Assembly (NCBI GenBank): GCA_013399695.1
Contig: VXAU01001758.1
Span: forward strand, 6,927-70,926
Length of the DNA: 64,000 bases
From: Formicarius rufipectus
Lineage: Eukaryota > Chordata > Aves > Passeriformes > Formicariidae
Direction of reading: 5' to 3'
Shown here: positions 35,078 to 45,796 of the stretch, piece by piece
Layout of the letters: every line of letters begins with the position of its first letter
How positions within the stretch are numbered: position 1 is the first letter of the stretch
Program-made: the position numbers and the translations under genes
The notes under the pieces: generated by a model
Told to the model about the DNA's origin: nothing
What the model saw: only the letters and a program-made list of their open reading frames with translations
The model's database searches: none

Positions 35078-37614
35078 GGACAGGGGACAGTCACCTCATT
35101 CTCATTGTATATGAAAACTGAACTTCAAGAAAGAACACATTAGCTGAAACAGAAATATTTTGTGTTCCACTTTTGTAAAGTATTTGTCAGTGCTACGATG
35201 CAATAAATATGACTAAACATGCAAAATTCAGTCACACAGTGTTAAATTGTCCTTGCAAAGAACACTGTGATGGGAAAGGGAAACAATACATTAATAATTA
35301 CTGAATATTCTAAACAACAAATGAAGCTTTTTAGCCCTGGATAATTGAAAACTGCGTCTGAATATGATCTTTATTATGTCAATAAGAATTTTTTCCTGTT
35401 TTAAATAGAGATAGAAAAAGTCTCATATAAAGAAATTTCACTGAGTATTAATGTATTTATAAGTAATTAATATTGCTTATCATGAATTTAGATGCAGTTT
35501 TGTCAGGATTCTCATCTATTATGATAGATTTTCACCAAAAATAACAGGTTTTTTTCCCACATTTTTGTACTTAACATGGCATTGATCTGTGTCAAAATCA
35601 AATACAACTGAACAGAGAAAACTTTATTAATACATCATTGCATGTTTTCTGAAGCACCTCATAGTTTGGCAGAGGGGGAAAGCCTATGTACTTGAAGTCT
35701 ATAGCTAATACAACTATGCATTGGGCAGAATAGGAAAACCTATGAGCACATTGGTTCTGAGTAATTTCTGTGCAAATTTTATATCTTAGCTATAGAGTAC
35801 AGCTTTTAACAAAGATTTCTTTCATTAAAAAAAGAAAAAAAAAAGGAAAATAAATTCTGCAGTGTGTATTTTTATGATGAAAACTTATTTGCATGTTAAA
35901 AGTAAAACCAGGGTTTTAAAAAATAATTCTGTTGTATTCCTAACTGATAAATTGCACTGGTTTAAGTGTAATCCAAAAATGGATTTTGTGTATAAAATAA
36001 TAAGAAGTATCAGAGATTTTTAAATCTAAGTCCTTACATCTGTTAGTCCTCTTTAGGTGTTCCATTGTATTTATTTATTATAGGGAGGGGGGAGAAACTT
36101 GTGGAATTTTGAAGACAGTTAGCAAGCAAAAGTTTCTTTTTTATTCTGACTAGGTCAGAAAAAATTCCTTTTGTTCCTTTTTCAGTTTAAAAATAATGTT
36201 TGATCAAGTGATTTCACCTGATGAAAGGTACCTTTCAATAGTGCGGATATTAACTATCTTTGCTCAAATTTTATCATCTTTCTGAGAAGGGATTCATGCC
36301 ATAAGATATTAATAAAATAAGGCTTATCATGATTAGCTTTTGGGCCATTTGTCATTTCAGTCCCTAGCTTAGGGGGATCTGAGTGATAGACAGTGGGGAC
36401 GGGAGGACTGTCTTACGTTGCCCATAGGTACTACTACAGGTAACTGCATTTATTACTAGAACTAAGGTTTTGTATTAAAAGATAGATTAACATTAGAAGT
36501 TTTGAAAAAATACACTTTCAACCCATGCCCCTTTCCCTTTTTAAGCAAGGAATTCAATGGCTTTTAACCTGAATGATCAGGTTCAAAATGGCTAAACCAT
36601 GGAAAGGGGATGCATTACAAATTTTAAACTAGCCTAAGCCATAAGATGGTAGTGGTAGCAACCACACATTTCTGCCTCTGTCTCTGAAGGTGCATGAGGT
36701 GCTGAATAGACTGCTTTATGTAAGGAGGGGGTAGATTAGTGAAGAGTTTTTTGCAAGTGGGAGAATTGAATATTTTTTATTATTATTTTTCTGTTCTTGT
36801 TTTTCCTTTTGGGTGTCTCTGTGACAGTAAATAAGAAAGATCTGCATAGAAACTGTAGAAATTTGGCCTCTTAAATCATCTTTGAAATAATGAGATTTGG
36901 GAATCTAAATCTAATACATGTTACAAAGCAATGTGCAGCTATTCTTAAATCCCTTTTGTTTCCAGATTTTCCAAGGTATTAAGTCATCTAAAAATGCTAG
37001 AGGGGAGGAGGAGGATGGGGGCTTGGGGGTGTTTACTGTTCAGTGTTTGATTTGTATCCATCTCATGGGATTCAGTGTCTAATGTTTATATTTTCTTTTC
37101 AGTCTTAAATTCCATGGAACTTCACTTCCAAGTAACTGAGTGATCTGGTGTTTTGTAATAATCTATCTGGTTTGGGGGAGAGGGAGTAGGGTATGTGGAG
37201 GGGGTGTTATATGTTGCATGCAAGTAGAATTTGAAATTTAACATAATCATTATTTGACATAATTAGATTTTCCAGTAACCATGAATTAGCTGACAGTAGG
37301 TCATGTTTAATTGAATATTTTAAAATGAATATACTTTAGCATTTTATTGGCTAATGTAACTATATTTAAGTGCTTGTCAGTACTTTCATTATGAACCATA
37401 TTTTGGAAAATTTAATTAAACAGTATCTCTACTGTTCTAAATTTTCTCGAGCTGAGAGCTGGCATACGGTCTAGATAAGAATAATTCACAACATAATTAT
37501 GGCCCCAAAGGAATTGAAGCAAGCAAATAGGACATTCACCTCAGTTCTCAAAGTGCTTCTATTAAAAGGAAGGACTAAAGAACTCAATGTGAATGAAGCA
37601 AGCCTTTGGGTCTT

Positions 37615-37675
37615 TTGGTGTTGTTTTTCGCGTTTTTTGGTTTGTTTGGTTTTGGATTTTTGGTTGTTTTTCTTG
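37615..37675. repeat. T/G-rich tract
   Basis: Units TTTTTGG, TTTGG and TTTTTGGTTG with a single CGCG interruption near 37629. Confidence 0.8.
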
Positions 37676-38561
37676 TATGCAGTATAATCAGCTGAGGGGT
37701 GAGCAGGGTTTAAAAAGCAAAAACAAAATTGGATTTTCTGAGGAGGGGGGAGAATGTATTATAGCAGGCATCTCCTGCTTCTCAGAAATAGTAGGTGTAT
37801 TAAATAACCTAAAATCTATGTAGTCAGTGGTTTATGAGCATGTACAATCAAAGCGTAAAATTCATAAAGAAGTCACATAGGAGAAGTGGCATATAAATTG
37901 TGTTGCAAATGTATCATCAAGGATTTGTGAAGTCATGTAATAACCACAGATATAATGATAACTCTTGCAATCGAAGGCCAATTTTAAATTTTGGAGGTCA
38001 TATTAAAGCAGTATCTTCAGTCATTTTTCCTGAAAAAGAAGATTCCCTGTGTATGCAAGGTAGAAATAAAATTATGAAAGATGTTATTCTGCAGTTTTGC
38101 TGTACAACAGATTAATGTCCCATCTTAGAAAGTAGAGAGTTTATTTATATTCATCCAAGATTAGACTTCCAGTACTAGTAAATGAGATATGTCCACCTTC
38201 AGTTCCATACCCACCCACAGTACCACTTCCCAAAGCATATAATATTTGCTTAAGTTATTATACAACGGCTCTAAACGAACAGTACAGTGCTGAAGAATGT
38301 TACAGATTGGAATATTCCAGATGTTTCATATGTGCAGATGTTGAAAGAGTGGTGAATTGGTAAGATACGCAGAGAACCAATGGTGAATTATTTCAACATA
38401 TGGTATGAAATCTATCCAGAAAAGGAGGTTAAAATATATAAATATGTCCAAGAAAATTTTTAGCATGAAAAGGGCCCTGACAGAATGGGTGCAAATGATG
38501 GGGGAATAAGAGAGGAAGGCAGAGAAAAGGTACTGGTTTATAGAAAGTGTTTTGTGGCTGT
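37676..38561. other. AT-rich sequence, nothing recognised
   Basis: Small frames here (71-76 codons) show no domain. Confidence 0.45.
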
Positions 38562-38676
38562 GTGGGTTTTTTTGTTTGTTTGTTTGCTTGCTTGTTTGCA
38601 TGTTTGTTTGGTTGGTTTTGGTGTGTTTGTTTATTTGTTTATTTGTTTATTTGTTTATTTGTTTATTTGTTTATTT
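38562..38676. repeat. (TTTG)n passing into (TTTATTTG)n microsatellite
   Basis: The left half has TTTG, CTTG and TTGG units. The right half, from about 38627, is a regular GTTTATTT octamer repeated about six times. Regularity in the right half suggests recent slippage. Confidence 0.92.
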
Positions 38677-38960
38677 TAACAGTCAATTGTGACAACAAAA
38701 TTACTGTGAAGGAGCATAGGACCAGAGGTAAAAAAACCCAAAACCTTCAGCAACAGTATGTATATTTCTGACACAGCATATGTCTGACTTGTCACTTCAA
38801 ATTTGTTAACAAAAAAAAAAGTGTAATTTTAACTTGTCATTTGTTCTGCCAGATTTTTTATTGCCTGTCTCTGTAGCTCTAGTGATGTTCCAAATTGATC
38901 CATCCGTGGTTCACGTAAGATCCTTTTTGGTTGTTGTTGCTCCTTACTGTATTTGGTTTA
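38677..38960. other. AT-rich sequence, nothing recognised
   Basis: An A-run lies at about 38811-38820. Retroviral LTR sequence begins directly after this interval. Confidence 0.45.
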
Positions 38961-39770
38961 TGTGACAAGGTTTTGGTAGAGGAGGGCGCAGAGCTGGCTT
39001 CATGCTGGACAAATCCCCGCATGGGCCATTCCCCTCAGAGTTGGACTCGATGGTCATAGCGGGTCCCTTCCAACTCAGAATATTCTGTGACTCTGTGAAA
39101 TAGCCAATTCCACAAGCTTCAACACAGACCTGTCACTGGCCAAAGCTGAGCCAAGTGAGGACCTTGTTCGCACCTTTCTGATATAGTATTCAAGAATGGG
39201 TAAAAATTCAGTGCAACAACAGCTGGGAGGGTGAGAATATGTAAGAGAACCTTGCCAACACCAAGGTCAGTGAAGAAAGACGAGGAGGAGGTGTTCCAGC
39301 TGCCAGACCAGAGACTCCCCTGCAGCCCACAGTGAAGACCATGGTGAGGCATGTCATCCCCTTGTAGCCTATGGAGGACTGTGATGGTGCAGAGATCCAC
39401 CACAAAGCCTATGGGGGACCCCACACCAGAGTAGGCAAATATGCCCTGAAGAAAGCAGCAGCTCATAGAAAGGTCACAATGGAGCAGGTTTTCTGTCAGG
39501 ATCTGTGAGCATCCAGGTCACCATGCAGGGACAGCTCACTCCTGAAGGATGGTACTCTGTTAAAAAGATCCCCACTGGAGCACTTCTTGAAAAACTGAAA
39601 GTAGTGGGAAGGACCCACATTGGAGAAATTCATAAAGAACTGTCTTGCATGTGTGGGATGCCATGCTAGGGCAGGGGTACAGTGTGAAGAAGACATAGAC
39701 ACAAAACACTATGAACTGACTACAATCCCCATTCTCTATGCCTGATGTGAATTAGTGGTTTGAGCCATTT
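38961..39770 (+). mobile_element. 5' LTR/leader fragment of a decayed endogenous retrovirus
   Basis: The segment opens with TGTGACAAGGTTTTGG, a TG-start that I recall as the beginning of a common songbird LTR. After an interruption by CR1-like bases, the same LTR type resumes at GCCAAAGCTGAGCCAAG (39138) and continues to a TATA-like ATATAGTATTCAAG at 39181. Then come GGGTGAGAATATG, CACCAAGGTCAGTGAAG, GAGGAGGTGTTCCAG and repeated CCCACNNTGGAG units (for example near 39571 and 39614). It ends near CTATGAACTGACTACAATCCCCATTC and is then lost. The short minus-strand frames over 39119-39702 are antisense reading of this repeat, of a kind I recall being mispredicted as proteins in bird genomes. LTR assignment rests partly on memory of the family. 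Confidence 0.6.
39018..39100 (+). mobile_element. Short CR1 3' end nested in the LTR
   Basis: CAGAGTTGGACTCGATGGTC, GGTCCCTTCCAACTC and ATATTCTGTGACTCTGTGAA are the last bases of a sense-strand CR1, ending in the octamer-like ATTCTGTGA tail. Retrovirus-LTR-like sequence lies on both sides (up to about 39010 and again from about 39105). The simplest reading is a very short CR1 insertion into the LTR. Confidence 0.75.
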
Positions 39771-41339
39771 AGTGTCACCATCAAAGGTATTGTCAAAAAA
39801 ATAGTTTATACAAATTTGTGAAAATGTGACTTTAGCAGAGTTTGATAGCAAGGTTTACTCTATAGCTTGCTACACAGGTAAAGCTTACCTAGGAAAATCA
39901 GGGGATATTTCATTTGGAGTGATCTACATGGAGACAGAGGGTGCTAAAGGATCGGGGTGAAAAGTCACCCCTGTCACTGCATAGTGATTTTGTGTCATCA
40001 GGCAACTGCACAGCCAAACAGCAGGTGAGTTTGACACAAACCTCCATGAAAGCAGCTTTTCTCACCTTCCTCCTTTTGGTTAGCCTGTATGCATTGTATA
40101 ACCCCCTGCCACCAGTTCCCTCTTTCCAGAGCCTTAGCCACAAAGGATGGGTGTCAACAGATGTGCTATGCTGTGCTGGCTCACCTAATTCTGACAGAAA
40201 TCAGATAATCAATGGTGGCAGCCGTATCCTCCTTCTCTTTCTTCTCTGTACCTTATCTTTCTGAACATAGGCCATAATAATGTTCTTCCCAGTGCAGGGA
40301 ACTTGCATGAACCTACATCACCAGCCTCCACTACGTAAGAGCTTCTTTAGACTTGCTAATAAGATTTAGTCTACTTCATCACTTAGTCTACAAATGTCAT
40401 CCAGGGAAAGCAGAAATGTTGTGGCATTATGTAGTAGTTATGCATTAGTGATATGACATCCTGTTCATGGCCTCAGGCTTTTAGTAGGGTAATAACTGAC
40501 CTTGAAGTTGCTGGCTTGCTGGCTAAAGGACTTGTACATTAAAATATCTGTAGTGGATTATGGGATTCATGAATGAAGTTGAGTAGAAGACAGAGAGGAA
40601 TCCAGCCACTATATCAAACAATATAGCCATAGCACTATGTGCTGTGAGTAATTTGCTAAAAATGCATAAATGCAATCCAAGTTCAGGTGAACTGAAAATA
40701 TGCCTATCTGGTATTACTCAACACCTGGCTGCAGCCAAACGTCCTTCTAGAATGGAATGCTTGACAAACAGTTAAGAATGTTTGTGATCCAGTTCAGTGA
40801 TCCAGAGAACAGATGGGAAGAAAATTGTCTTGTGAAGAAATCAGGTAATTTTTTTGTGAGTTTGCAACTTGTTTGATAGTTAATATCTTTTTTTCCTTTA
40901 CGTTGTGACTCTTGCTCAGAGATTATGACCAAACTGTATTATACGCTGCTCCCCCACTATTTACTTATTATCATTCATAAATCTGAATGAGATATTTTAT
41001 AAGTATTTGTATTCTTTTTTGTTGTCAAATGGATGTAAGACAGAAAGGCAGGAGGAGTCAGAAGGTAGAAACCCGAGAACCACTATTCATATCACCCCAT
41101 AGACAGTACTCAAACTTGGCGATTTACAAATTAAATACTCATGTATACCATGTGAGATGGAAAGAGAGTATTTCTGGTGTGCTTCACTTATTGGAGGTGG
41201 TGGGATTGTTACTGAGTGATGGTGAGGTTCAAGTGTTTTGGGGACATGGTGTGCTCTTCAGTGATGGGCCAGCAGGTGACTAGTCTGTCGCATGGTGCAT
41301 TGTGCTGAGGCATGGGCTCCAAAGAATGAGAGGATTCTG
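39771..41339 (+). mobile_element. Unassigned interior of the decayed retrovirus
   Basis: This lies between the LTR fragment and the integrase remnant and should contain leader, gag and reverse transcriptase if the provirus were complete. I could not recognise a gag motif, a protease DTG/DSG, or a reverse-transcriptase active site in any frame. At 1.57 kb it is too short for a full gag-RT, so there must be a large deletion or replacement. Two plus frames exist at 39941-40264 (107 codons) and 40987-41283 (98 codons). The first contains a hydrophobic stretch beginning MKAAFLTFLLLVSLYAL that looks like a signal peptide but is most likely chance. The exact limits of retroviral sequence are uncertain. 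Confidence 0.35.
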
Positions 41340-42039
41340 TTCTGTTCAGATAAGGGCACTCTTGGAGCTGGTAGAGAAGTTAGGTACGAAAGGGTACCTG
41401 TACACAGTCGCAATACAGCACAGGGCATTGGGAGGTAACGATGGCTGCACCAGTGGATTCTGTCCAGCTCAAAATTCTTGTTACAGGGCTGCTGGATGCC
41501 TTAAAAATACATTTCTGGTCCCTCAGAGAGAGAATCCAAAAGGCCATAAAAGGGAACCAGCAAGACCCTCAAAATCCATCAGTGTGAGTGGTTCAGTGTT
41601 CTACCCATTCCAAAGAGTATCCAAAGTGACAATGGACCACACCTTTCAGCTTCAGTGTTTCAAGATTAGGCTCAAAAGGCGGGCATTAAGTGGGTGTTTT
41701 GTACGCTGTATTAACCACAAGCCAATGGGATCCTTGAGTAGAGTAATGGTTTACTTAAAAGGCATACTTACGTCTCATGACCCAATTGGGGCACACAGCT
41801 AGCACAAGAAATTTTTGCTATCAATAACCAGTGGGGAAGTCATGGGACCCCCAAAATCAGAGCATTCTGCCATGAAAAAATCACCAAAGGATGATGACTC
41901 CATATACTATGAAAAGGATCAGCTTCCTCCAAGCATACACATAGGCCAACCCATCAAGCTGAAACTACTTTCTCTTGGTGTTGTGTCCATGACGCCAGCA
42001 AAATCTAGGGGTTCACACACTTGGGATGCCCTGGATTGA
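41340..42039 (+). pseudogene. Broken retroviral pol: integrase core and C-terminus
   Basis: Integrase would insert viral DNA into the host genome. Here only a decayed copy remains. In one frame GTKGYLYTVA (about 41383-41412) resembles an early beta strand of the integrase core. In another frame IQSDNGPHL begins at about 41619, followed by a WVF.TLY-like block, QANGILE and SNGLLK. The aspartate codon at 41628 and the glutamate codon at 41736 are 36 codons apart, exactly the D-x35-E spacing of retroviral integrases. Within this frame stop codons interrupt the core at several places (for example 41739-41741), and at least one frameshift separates the two blocks. A last plus frame to 42039 may be the C-terminal domain. 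The protein cannot be made. An ERVL-like (class III) origin is likely from motif style but unproven. Confidence 0.75.
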
Positions 42040-43337
42040 AATGGAAGAACTCACTGCATTAGCATCTTGTGGATAATACTGGATTTCTACCACAAAATCC
42101 CAGTCTTGAAGGGCTGAGGCCCATCTGTACACTCACTTACAAGGCAGTGGAGAACTGGGCAATGTCACTGTTACTGGGGGCACCACTGATCAGCACAAAT
42201 ATGTCAGATATGAATGGAAACATCGTGCAAATATGATGGTGGGATTCATAAGAATGATGACCCTAACATCAGTAATGGTTTGTTTGCCCACCCATAAGTC
42301 GGCTGAAGATCTCTTGCCAACTTTTGTACAGGATGTCAGCATGTTTCGAATTGACTCAAAACTCAGTCCCAGTCAATCTACTGTTTCTGACCTCACTTGG
42401 GCAGGGGGTTGCACTAGACTATCTTCAGAGGCACCTTCCTGCACATGAACCTCTATGTGGTTCTAAGCAACAAGAGACATCATTATGTGAGGATATAAAG
42501 TTTATCTGTAGCATTGTTTTTAAAGGAGATTTTAAACCTTATTATTTATTTTACCTATTCAGCCTCCCAGGGCACCAGGGTGGGGGAACCTCACATCTGT
42601 TTACAGTAAAACTGTTTCATTTACAATTAAATTACTAAGAATGGCATTGGAAGCAAATTACTGTGAACAACCATTCTGGATTCATTTGTGAAGGTGCCTG
42701 CCAGACTGCAAATGTTCAGTTACCAGAAGTTAGTGTTGTGGAACCCGATAATGTCTAGTAGCATCGTATTTCCCTCTAATTAGAACGTATGCATAGCATG
42801 CTTCCAGGATTATTCATGACTCCTGGCAATATGCATTGGGGCTGACTTCTATTAGAGGAGAAAAAAATGAATAAAAACATTGTATCAAATCCATGAGCCT
42901 TTCCCTAAGTGGAATCCTATAAAAGAATATATGATAAAGTAATAATTTATTTGTGCCATGGGGTTGAATTCATATACTTTTCCTGAATAGTTTTTAAGTA
43001 CTCTGCACATCACACTTCATCTAGGGTAACAGAACTTTGAGTAGAGATTTTTATTCTCACTGTGTTTTCTCTAATAAGTAACCTAAAATCTGAAATGTGC
43101 CTTACCCAGCCTTGGAAGGAAAAAACTACACTTGCCTTCAGAATGGAGAGAGCGTCTCTCGATAGTGTGAACCCTAGAATAAAATATTGTAGCTGTTTAG
43201 ATGTAGTTAGATAAAGCAAGTGAACTAATGGGCACTCTCTGTAGTAAAGTAATTGGGATTACCCTTAGAGTTAAGACTTGCCAAAATTGTTGTTTTACTG
43301 AAAGGTCTTTGAGGTAGCTTCAGACCAGCCAGCTTCT
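42040..43337. other. Region after the pol remnant; no 3' LTR recognised
   Basis: The first 450 bases (to about 42490) keep the more balanced base composition of the retroviral part and may be viral 3' sequence, but no env protein, polypurine tract or LTR start was recognised. From about 42500 the DNA is AT-rich like the flanks. Frames of 71 and 104 codons at 42233-42638 have no domain. Confidence 0.4.
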
Positions 43338-43895
43338 GTGGGTTAGCTTTGGCCAATAACCAAACTCTCATCCATCTGTTCAGTTATCTGTCCCTTCCCC
43401 AGCCTCCAAGGGATGGGGTGGAAAACAGGAAAGAACCGGGCTCAGAAAGCTTGTGGGTTGAGATAAGGGCAGTTTGATGCCTCACCAATTACCATCGCAG
43501 GCAAAATAGATTCGACTTCTGGAAAATTCATTTAATGACAATTAAAAGTTGCATGGTGAGAAGGAAAGGCAAATAAGAAAAACATCTTCCCTTTCCATCC
43601 TGGAACATTGCCAGAGACCTGACCCAGAGGGGTCTCTCCAGGGCTGCAGGGCCATCCCTACAGGGGTCTCTCCTCCTGCTCTGCCCTGGGGGCTCGCAGG
43701 GCTGTCTCTCCCCCTGTTCTCCTCACTCAGCCCTGGCTGCCGGGCAGCGTTTTGCCCTCCCTTGCCTGGACTTTCCCTGGGGCTCAGCTGTGCCTTGTTC
43801 TGGTGCTGCTGGAGCTACTGGAACCGGCACAGACCTGGAGCTGCAGCCACTGCCGGGCACCTGCACCCAGTACAGGACACTGTGCTGTGAGCATT
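43338..43895 (-). mobile_element. LTR fragment of songbird-type endogenous retrovirus
   Basis: On the plus strand it starts TGTGGGTTAGCTTTGG, so the minus strand ends CCCACA as an LTR 3' end should. It then has CTTGTGGGTTGAGATAAGGGC and CACCAATTACCATCGCAGGC, reverse complements of U5-like bases I recall from a passerine LTR, and a GC-rich block 43600-43880. Two blocks align by eye with 59740-60115: CAATTAAAAG...GCATGGTGAGAAG (from 43539; there from 59765) and CCAGAGGGGTCTCTCC...CTCCTGCTCTGCCCTGGG (43624-43690; there 60011-60076). The 5' end (high coordinates) is truncated; no TGTGACAAGG start is seen. A 113-codon plus frame at 43549-43890 is antisense to it and not a gene. Confidence 0.65.
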
Positions 43896-44667
43896 GATTT
43901 TACTTGAAGGTACATGGAGTGTTGTACAGCTCTTAATGACAGTACTGCACTAAACCTCTTACAGCAGAACTAAAAACCTCCTCCTGTTTTGTGAAGCTTA
44001 CAAGACTACCCTACATGAGGGGTAGATAGAAAAGGAGAGGAAAAAGGATGGTTGCAGTTTATTTACATAGAGTAATTTTGTGTTATACTTTTGTTTGGAT
44101 TTTTTTTTCCTCCAGTTGAGCAACATCTTTCTCTGAAATGAGAGCTTTTACCTTCTTCACTACTTTTTTCTTTCCTTTTTTTTTTTTTCCTATTTTTTTA
44201 AATTAAATATAATATTGTATTTGGATCTCTTTTCAAGTAAAATAAAATTATTCTGGAAAGGGCTATTTTTAAAAAAATTAAATTCAAGTGGGAAAACCTT
44301 TAACGGCTTTAAATTACACCATCCCAGACCAGAGCCCTGATCTTTAAATGAAGTGCTTATAAAAATTTAAAATGCACTTGTAATTTTAAACCTGTCTATG
44401 GTACAATGCCCAGAACCCTGATTACTTCCAAATTTCACTTCCAATAAATTTAAATTGCTTTGTGCAAGATGGAGTGATTTAGAATTATTAGAGTGCTTTA
44501 AATTCCATACTGAAGTGACTATAAAATTTGAAGTAATCCAATAATTTGAAACCACTCTGCATGTTGTACTGCAGCTTGAACCTATTTGAAAACAAAAGTC
44601 CAAGCATCCTGTGCTTTAATTTTCATGGATAAGCAACATTGGAAAACAGCCATTAAGGGTTTACAAG
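43896..44667. other. AT-rich sequence; possible conserved noncoding stretch
   Basis: T-runs near 44101 and 44174-44189. 44280-44600 has repeated TTTAAAT/AATTTAAA and homeobox-like words and an orderly look, but conservation cannot be judged here. Confidence 0.4.
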
Positions 44668-44834
44668 AAAGACTGCCCAGAGAAATGGCTGAGACACCAC
44701 CATGGAGATACTAAAAGGCACGTAAATGTGATGCTTAGTGACATGGTTTAATGGTGGACTTGGCACAGCTGGGTTTATAGTCAGCCTTAATGATCTTAAA
44801 GGTCTGTTCCAACCAAAGCAATTCTATTATTTTA
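44668..44834 (+). mobile_element. CR1 LINE 3' end fragment, sense strand
   Basis: ACTGCCCAGAGAAATGGCTG, CACCACCATGGAGATACTAA, GTGATGCTTAGTGACATGGT, TTAATGGTGGACTTGGCA, TAATGATCTTAAAGGTCTG and TTCCAACCAAAGCAATTCTA are in the order of a CR1 3' UTR on the plus strand. It ends in a decayed ATTCTATTATTTT tail. About 165 bp, strongly 5'-truncated. Confidence 0.93.
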
Positions 44835-45729
44835 CACCACTTTTTGGTGAACTAACTGAAAAAAGACCATTGAGTATAATGAGACAGTATTCAAAGAACA
44901 AAGTTATGCATCTTTTAAAGATAATAGAATAGTGACATCATTGTTTTGAGAGAATGTTATGTGGAGTATTAAGTTAAAAAAAATGAGTGAATATTCAAAT
45001 TATTAATCTTTGTCATAACTACAGGTAATAGAGACAATTGCTATTCGGCTGATAATACACAAGGAATTGAGCATGAGCAAGACGTGTCAAGGCAACACAC
45101 CCAGATGCCACCTGGAATGGGTTAACCTAACAATGAAGTCAAATTCTACTCTTAATGCCAGCATACATTTAGAGGAGCTTTCTTTCCTTTAGGATTTGCT
45201 TTAGAAAGCACTTATTTATCTTAGAAGATGTATCTTCCAGGTATTTGCAAAGGATAACTTCCTATCTTGTCTTGTGTATCTTGAATAGATTTTAGTCATC
45301 TAAGGAACCAGGACATAATAATAATAAAATTACAGTGACACAGTATTAATGTTTTGGCATATTCTGTCTTATGTAGGCAACACTTTCCAAAACCATACAG
45401 TTAGTTTAGCTTTTTTCAAGAGAAATAAAGTGAACTTTTTATTTGTGAAGAGAAAAAAAAAAAGTGGATTATTTCCATTAATATTCTTTGAGGGACAAAA
45501 GTGTTGTGACTTTGGTCTGAAATTGGGGTTTTGGTCAATCAAACAGGTAGTAAAATCTATTGAATGGTGAAAAAATTCAAATAGAATTAAGGTACATTTT
45601 AATGCAAAACAGGAGACATGTTGAATATGTTGAGGAGACTTACATTAAGACCTACAATGAGGTAGCTCAGTCTTTATATTCTAGTCTACTTCCATGTTTC
45701 TTATTTCCTTGTGCAGCTAGCAAAACACT
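44835..45729. other. AT-rich sequence, nothing recognised
   Basis: A short ATAATAATAA run lies near 45315. No other feature. Confidence 0.45.
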
Positions 45730-45796
45730 GTAATATAATGTAATATAATACATGTAATATAATACATGTATATATTACATGTAATATAATACATGG
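45730..45796. repeat. GTAATATAATACAT tandem/palindromic repeat
   Basis: About five units of GTAATATAAT(ACAT), one of them rearranged to GTATATATTACAT so that the middle reads as a palindrome around ACATGTATATATTACATGT. Pure AT-rich tandem slippage is the likely origin. Confidence 0.85.

Larger units (their letters stand above)
29373..37614. other. Long gene-free AT-rich stretch
   Basis: More than 8 kb with no recognisable exon or transposon. Small items: a T-run near 29717-29732, a hairpin at 30276-30316, a T/G tract at 32134-32167, TA-rich dinucleotide words near 32953, a T-run at 34508-34527, a nested palindrome with CATCTG/CAGATG at 35061-35077 and an A-rich tract at about 35828-35850. 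The 34700-35090 and 36190-37500 parts have mixed composition and many homeobox-like and E-box-like words. They could be regulatory, but this is only an impression. Confidence 0.4.

Noticed and set aside
38562..38676. CRISPR-like or regulatory direct-repeat array
   Set aside because: It is a plain octamer microsatellite without spacers, in an animal genome.
39119..39466. 115-codon minus-strand frame, at first glance like part of a membrane protein
   Set aside because: It lies antisense over LTR leader sequence of a kind I recall being mispredicted as proteins in birds. No receptor motif is actually present.
39941..40264. Secreted protein exon with signal-peptide-like start and a CAG|GTGAGT donor-like site near 40022
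   Set aside because: One hydrophobic run and one donor-like word are expected by chance. No following exon or cysteine pattern, and it lies between retroviral pieces.
41302..41802. Longest plus-strand frame (166 codons) as a host gene
   Set aside because: It overlaps the integrase fossil and is partly one of its frames. Family resemblance is to retroviral pol, not a host protein.
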